DNA from: Candidatus Zixiibacteriota bacterium
Lineage (GTDB): Bacteria; Zixibacteria; MSB-5A5; GN15; FEB-12
Assembly (NCBI GenBank): GCA_029932795.1
Contig: JAOZPL010000064.1
Span: 1-9,048 of the forward strand
Reading direction: 5' to 3'
Length of the DNA stretch: 9,048 nt
Shown here piece after piece: positions 5,060-9,048 of the stretch. The position numbers were made by a program, and so were the translations under genes. Below the pieces are notes generated by a model. The model did not search any database. It saw only the letters and a list, made by a program, of their open reading frames with translations, and was not told where the DNA came from. Position 1 is the stretch's first letter. Each line of letters starts with the position of its first letter.

Positions 5060-6253
5060 CTAGACAGCGGCCTGCGCGTCACGCGCCCTCTTTTTTACCG
5101 TGCTGGCCGGTACAAACACACGCACCTCTTTTTTGATTTCGTTGCGCCCGATGTAGTTATGCAGGAGGGCAAGCATAGAGAGAGTCACCTGCTGGCCCCT
5201 GGCGGCCACCAACAGGTCGTTCCGAGTCCGGATGTCCTCAGCCAGGACCATCAAGTTGTTGAGATCCCAAATTCCAACAACTTTCGTTTCAACTTCAACA
5301 TCAACAACCTCAATTGATCTGAGCACTTCCAGAATGAGCGGATGGTATTCTTCCTGGTGTTTTTTCAACTCGACAAAGGCCTGCGTCTGAGTATGTCCGA
5401 GTGAAATAAGAGTATCAAAATCCATCGCTGCCTTGAGTATGAGCCCACCTATGACAGTCGGGTCCTCCGGGAGCGTGTCGCCAGACAGTGCCAGAGCTGC
5501 AAAGCTGGACTGTTGCCTGGCTATCATCTCAGCAATTGTCTCCAGACGGGGAATCTTGGATAGAAGGTTTCTACCTAACTTCGGGTGCTTTGCAAACAAC
5601 TCCTGCTCATCCGCCGAGAGGGTTTCGCCGGTATAAAAACGCGACAACGTGTCTGGCGGCAGTGCGATACATCCGGTCAGGGACAGCAGGGCAGCTAACT
5701 CATACTGCCAGACTCCGCTCAGACGTAAGCGTCCGGCAATCTGCCGGGCATAGTTTCTTATTCGTGAGGTCCGGCTGAAAGCGACCGGATTAACCAGAGC
5801 CAGAATATCCGTTAGTAACTCAACACTTCCCTTTAACGTTCTCTCAAGTAGCTCACGTTCGGCCACAACAAGCCGGTACTGTTTAACCGCCGCATCCACA
5901 GCCCACTCCATAGTATCCTTCTGACACGGTTTCACCAGAAAGCGGAAAATATTTCCCGCATTCACAGCGTGCATAGCGGTATCAAGGTCGGCGTTGCCTG
6001 TCAGCATCACACGAACCGTATCCGGTGAAAGATCACTGGCCCGAGCCAGGAACTGGATACCATTCATTCCCGGCATACGCATATCGGAAATCACCACCGA
6101 GAAAGGACCATCGTTACACAGAATCCGTAAACCTTCAGGGCCACTCTCCGCGGTGAAAATCATGAATCTGCTCCGGAATTGACGGCGGATAGCTGCCAGA
6201 AGGTTCGGATCATCATCAACGACGAGTATTCTGTCTGTGTATTTAACGCTCAT
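5060..6253 (-). CDS. Response regulator: REC plus degenerate HD-GYP-like domain
   Basis: A 397-residue regulator. The receiver domain (residues 7-125) is complete: acidic pocket D13-D15, phospho-acceptor D57 in ISDMRMPGMNG, T85 and K108. The second domain (about 140-310) follows the HD-GYP pattern but has lost its chemistry. The first His region reads AFSRTSRIRNYA, the HD motif in HDIGKIALP-type sequence is replaced by LTGCIALP (193-199), the HH pair is RQQ (247-249), and no GYP remains. Only the HP of AKHPKLG (H223) survives. A C-terminal segment (325-383) with MVLAEDIRT, LLVAARGQQVT and VRVFVP is typical of such regulators. Phosphodiesterase activity is therefore unlikely, and binding or scaffolding is more plausible. 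The ATG at 6253 follows AAGGAG by 6 bases and overlaps the HDOD gene's stop (ATGA), indicating translational coupling. It is the last gene of the operon. The family call is secure; the function is inferred. Confidence 0.88.
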   Translation of the reverse strand: MSVKYTDRILVVDDDPNLLAAIRRQFRSRFMIFTAESGPEGLRILCNDGPFSVVISDMRMPGMNGIQFLARASDLSPDTVRVMLTGNADLDTAMHAVNAGNIFRFLVKPCQKDTMEWAVDAAVKQYRLVVAERELLERTLKGSVELLTDILALVNPVAFSRTSRIRNYARQIAGRLRLSGVWQYELAALLSLTGCIALPPDTLSRFYTGETLSADEQELFAKHPKLGRNLLSKIPRLETIAEMIARQQSSFAALALSGDTLPEDPTVIGGLILKAAMDFDTLISLGHTQTQAFVELKKHQEEYHPLILEVLRSIEVVDVEVETKVVGIWDLNNLMVLAEDIRTRNDLLVAARGQQVTLSMLALLHNYIGRNEIKKEVRVFVPASTVKKRARDAQAAV

Positions 6254-7470
6254 ACGTAACTCCTTTTCCGGTTACTCTCAGCTGCACAGAGTTCACGCAG
6301 ACGTGGCAACTGGTCGGCCAGGTTAAGCCTCGTGAGATAGTCCCCGTCAACTGTCGACATTTGTACACCAGCTCCGCCCTCGTTATCCTCATGATCCCAC
6401 ACGTTAGCGATATGAACCGCGGTGAGGACATTTACCATTGGACTCGCAGCCTTTTGGGGCGCATGATGCAACGCCACTGCTTCCAGGATCGAGTCGGGCA
6501 AACCCCAGAGCGACAGGAGATGGGCGCCGATTTCGGCATGGCTGACACCGAGGATTCTGGTTTCTGCTTGATTCATTGGCAGGGACTCCTGCGCAGCAAG
6601 TCGGATGCTTTCGCCCAGTTCCCGACGAAAATGCGTCAGCATTACCAGCTTCCCGATGTCATGCAGCATCCCCGCCATCAGCGCATCGCCGACCAGATGT
6701 TTGGACAAACCGAGAAATCGGGCGATCCTCTGGGCATTGGTGCCCACGGCCATACTGTGATCATAGATAGTGTTGATGGATATCCCGGATAAACCCGGGT
6801 CCTTGAATTGATTAAAGGCACCGGCCGCTAGAACCAGTCCCTGCACAGTGTCCAGCCCCAGAAGATTAACGGCCTGAAGCGGGCTGTTAACATGAGTTGG
6901 AAGGCCAAAAAAAGCCGAGTTAACCATCTGCAGGAGTTTCGCAGTGATGCCCACATCCTGGCTTATAAGATCAGCTATTTCTTTCATAGAGGCCGTATCC
7001 GATTGGAGATAGGCAACTAATTGATGATATATCCTTGGAGGACTGGGTAGCGATCCAATGCTGGCAATTCTGGCGTGCAGCTCCTCTCTTGATAGCAGTT
7101 CCCGCAAACCGAAGGAGTGATTCAACAATTGTTTGAGCGTTTCCGGGTCGCACGGTTTAGCCATATACTGATGGGCATATCCGGCAGACTGCAGTATCAG
7201 TTCCCTGTCAGAGTAACCGGAGAGGATAAAACGAACCGTCTCGGGATAGCGTTCGCTCACCTTCTTGAGTAACTGTACGCCGTTCATCCCCGGCATGATC
7301 ATATCAACCACAATGACATCAAACGGACACTGCTCTATCGCTGCCAGTGCCGCCGCACCACTGGATACAAACTCCATGTCCCATTCGTCGTGCATTTTCC
7401 GCATGGTGCGTCGAAGACCATCCAGCACATTCGGTTGATCGTCAACGAATAGAACCCGCCTTTTGGACAT
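6250..7470 (-). CDS. Response regulator: REC plus HDOD domain
   Basis: A 406-residue regulator with an N-terminal receiver (residues 4-120): D10-D11, phospho-acceptor D56 in VVDMIMPGMNG, S84 and K105. The HDOD domain (about 133-335) begins with the characteristic IGSLPSPPRIYHQL and continues through LISQDVGITAKLLQMVNSAFFGL and LLGLDTVQGLVL. HDOD domains are generally non-catalytic relatives of HD phosphohydrolases used in signalling. This one keeps several metal-type residues: H238, H270-D271 in MLHDIGK, H311 in VSHAEIG, H335-H336, while the usual last Asp is Asn in VHIAN. The ATG at 7470 is preceded by AAGGGGG about 9 bases upstream. The gene begins 36 bases after the PAS kinase stop and overlaps the next regulator by ATGA. 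The likely role is phosphorylation-controlled protein interaction; residual hydrolase activity is open. Confidence 0.92.
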   Translation of the reverse strand: MSKRRVLFVDDQPNVLDGLRRTMRKMHDEWDMEFVSSGAAALAAIEQCPFDVIVVDMIMPGMNGVQLLKKVSERYPETVRFILSGYSDRELILQSAGYAHQYMAKPCDPETLKQLLNHSFGLRELLSREELHARIASIGSLPSPPRIYHQLVAYLQSDTASMKEIADLISQDVGITAKLLQMVNSAFFGLPTHVNSPLQAVNLLGLDTVQGLVLAAGAFNQFKDPGLSGISINTIYDHSMAVGTNAQRIARFLGLSKHLVGDALMAGMLHDIGKLVMLTHFRRELGESIRLAAQESLPMNQAETRILGVSHAEIGAHLLSLWGLPDSILEAVALHHAPQKAASPMVNVLTAVHIANVWDHEDNEGGAGVQMSTVDGDYLTRLNLADQLPRLRELCAAESNRKRSYV

Positions 7471-7506
7471 TACCTATATCCCCCTTTTCTGCCCCTGAGA
7501 ATCAGA

Positions 7507-8733
7507 TTAAGCGCCGTCTTGGTGATTGCCCTGCCGTGATGAACTGACGACAGGCAACTCTATTGTGAAAGTTGTCCCTTTCCCTTCTTCTGTTTCAAAG
7601 CTGAGTTTGCCGCCGTGCCTATCGACCACTATCGACCGGGCTATGGCCAGACCCTGGCCTGTACCTCTCCCCACTTCCTTGGTCGTAAAGAAGGGATCAA
7701 GTATCCGGTCCTTGATCGCCTCAGGGATGCCAGCACCGGTATCGGCGATCTTTATTACTGCATTCTCACCCTGACGGCGAGTTGACACTGTAATCGTTCC
7801 CTTCTCTCCAGATTCCTGGTCAATGACTTCACCGATCGCGTGAGCAGCGTTGATCAGCAGATTCAGAAACACCTGGTTGAGGTCATTACGAAAGCACTCC
7901 ACCAGTGGTAATTCCGGATCGAAATCTTTTTCAACATCGGCTACATATTTCAGCTCGTTCCTAGCCACTGTCAGTGTACTCTCAAGCATTTTGTGCAGGT
8001 CGGCGGGGGTCTTCTCCTTTTGATCCTGATGAGCGAAGTCCTTCATGGCTCTCACTATTCCGGTCACACTGTGCACACCCTCCAGGGTCTGCTCAATTGC
8101 CTGGGGAATCTCCTCCCTGATGTACTCGATGTCAGCTTCCCGTTCCGCTTCCGCTTTCCGGGCACTCAGATCCGTAAGATCGGCGCCCCCCTTAGCCCGT
8201 TGCCATAGTTCATCATATCTGGCTGTGAGGTTGAGCAACGCCTCAAAGGAATCAGCCAGGAAACGGATATTGTCACCGATGAACTGGATCGGCGTGTTTA
8301 TCTCGTGAGCGATTCCAGCGGTCAAGGAGCCAATCGCTTCAAGCTTCCTGGCCTTATGTATCTCTTCCACCAGCCTTAGCCGGTCCTGCCGGGTTCGCTC
8401 TTGCTCAGTGATATTGTGCAGCGACATTACCCACGCGGCCCATTCGTCACCTTCTGTCTCCTCGGCCCGCATTTCCACCGTCCAGGTCTCGCCCAAATCG
8501 TCTGTAACCTCAACCTGCGTGACTTCACCCGCTGCCACCGTACAGTCAAACACGTTGCCCAGGAGTTCGCCTGATCTGCAATTGAGTAACTGTTCCGCGA
8601 CGGGATCGACAAACCGAACAACATGATCTCTATCAAGAATGATAACCCCGTGCATGGTCTTTCCCACATTCTTTCGATAACCGACCTTGGAAGACTCTGT
8701 ATCCAGATTAGCTGTCTTTGCCAGATTTTTCAT
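7507..8733 (-). CDS. PAS-domain sensor histidine kinase (soluble)
   Basis: A 408-residue kinase with no transmembrane segment or signal peptide, so probably cytoplasmic. A PAS domain (about residues 20-110) reads MHGVIILDRDHVVRFVD, followed by AEQLLNCRSGELLG. The DHp helix has the phosphoryl-accepting H143 in AGIAHEINTPIQF. The DHp hairpin is unusually long, with a charged insert (about 170-225) before VRAMKDFAHQDQKEK. The ATPase domain has the N box LNQVFLNLLINAAHA (285-299), G1 DTGAGIP (331-337), F box PFFTTK (347-352) and G2 GRGTGQGLAI (356-365). I chose ATG at 8733; a TTG at 8787 would add 18 residues, lies deep inside the upstream gene, and has no better ribosome site. The start overlaps the preceding kinase gene by 26 bases. 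GGGG lies 4 bases before the ATG, a weak site consistent with translational coupling. Expected partner(s): the two receiver proteins encoded directly downstream. Confidence 0.93.
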   Translation of the reverse strand: MKNLAKTANLDTESSKVGYRKNVGKTMHGVIILDRDHVVRFVDPVAEQLLNCRSGELLGNVFDCTVAAGEVTQVEVTDDLGETWTVEMRAEETEGDEWAAWVMSLHNITEQERTRQDRLRLVEEIHKARKLEAIGSLTAGIAHEINTPIQFIGDNIRFLADSFEALLNLTARYDELWQRAKGGADLTDLSARKAEAEREADIEYIREEIPQAIEQTLEGVHSVTGIVRAMKDFAHQDQKEKTPADLHKMLESTLTVARNELKYVADVEKDFDPELPLVECFRNDLNQVFLNLLINAAHAIGEVIDQESGEKGTITVSTRRQGENAVIKIADTGAGIPEAIKDRILDPFFTTKEVGRGTGQGLAIARSIVVDRHGGKLSFETEEGKGTTFTIELPVVSSSRQGNHQDGA

Positions 8734-9048
8734 AACACCCCGGCGCCTTGACTGGAATTGTAAAGAAAAAGCATGATCCTTTTCCAACTTCAGACTCTAC
8801 CCAGATTCTACCCCCGTGACGCTCCACAATCCTCTTGCACAACGCCAAACCGATACCTGTTCCCGGATGCCGCTCCTTGCCGTGGGCACTCTGGAAAATG
8901 ATAAATATACGGTCAAAGTCCCCCGGTTCTATGCCAATCCCATTGTCACTCACGGTGAAGAGCCACTCCTTCGGCTTGCTTTCTGCGGATATGTGAATCC
9001 GAGGCAGTTCCACGTCGCAAAACCTGACAGCGTTACCGATCAGGTTCA
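8708..9048 (-). CDS. Histidine kinase, C-terminal ATPase domain only (cut by window edge)
   Basis: The visible 113 residues are the end of a sensor kinase: N box NLIGNAVRF, G1 SDNGIGIEP, F-box-like region FDRIFIIFQSAHGKER, G2 HPGTGIGLALCK, then IVERHGGRIWVESEVGKG and FFFTIP before a short polar tail. The pattern is that of phytochrome/PAS-type HisKA kinases. The upstream sensor domains lie beyond base 9048 and cannot be described. An internal GTG at 9013 should not be taken as the start, because the frame and the N box continue to the edge. It is the first visible gene of the signalling operon and overlaps the next kinase by 26 bases. Confidence 0.92.
   Translation of the reverse strand, partial: NLIGNAVRFCDVELPRIHISAESKPKEWLFTVSDNGIGIEPGDFDRIFIIFQSAHGKERHPGTGIGLALCKRIVERHGGRIWVESEVGKGSCFFFTIPVKAPGCYEKSGKDS

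Overview
This is a bacterial chromosomal window in which every gene I can support lies on the minus strand; both ends cut genes. Base composition looks balanced, slightly above 50% GC by eye. Protein content (bacterial Lon, a divergent YchF-type P-loop protein, an ArsP_2-type permease, and two-component proteins with HDOD and degenerate HD-GYP outputs) and the mix of ATG, TTG and possible GTG starts suggest a Gram-negative environmental lineage. A deltaproteobacterium-like or FCB/Zixibacteria-like candidate phylum would fit, but this is a weak guess and nothing here fixes the phylum.

Layout, read along the minus strand from the right edge. (a) 9048-5060 is a compact signalling operon: the C-terminal end of one histidine kinase (cut by the window edge), a PAS histidine kinase overlapping it by 26 bases, a REC-HDOD response regulator 36 bases later, and a second response regulator with an eroded HD-GYP-like domain, joined to the HDOD gene by an ATGA overlap. 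(b) 5059-4770 is a 290-base spacer with a possible promoter and a hairpin that would hide the ribosome binding site of the next gene. (c) 4769-4086 is a small class I SAM methyltransferase with a TTG start. (d) 4006-2984 is a polytopic permease of the ArsP_2 (10TM heavy-metal exporter) family with a CxC...CxC loop. (e) 2983-2651 is a 333-base gene-free stretch with three palindromes, a short coding-like fragment, and a near-consensus sigma-70-type promoter abutting the next start codon. (f) 2650-1598 is a divergent YchF/DUF933 ATPase, apparently translated from a leaderless mRNA. (g) 1472-1 is the N-terminal two thirds of Lon protease.

How they fit together: the two kinases probably phosphorylate the two REC domains. 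The HDOD regulator keeps an HD-type metal site while the partner regulator has lost nearly all of its HD-GYP residues, so the output may be protein-protein signalling rather than classical c-di-GMP hydrolysis. The methyltransferase and metal permease may be co-transcribed. YchF and Lon are housekeeping functions, each with its own promoter candidate. I found no mobile element, CRISPR array, tRNA or rRNA. The strongest unusual signals are the leaderless ychF promoter, the degenerate HD-GYP/HDOD regulator pair, and the palindrome block at 2869-2963.
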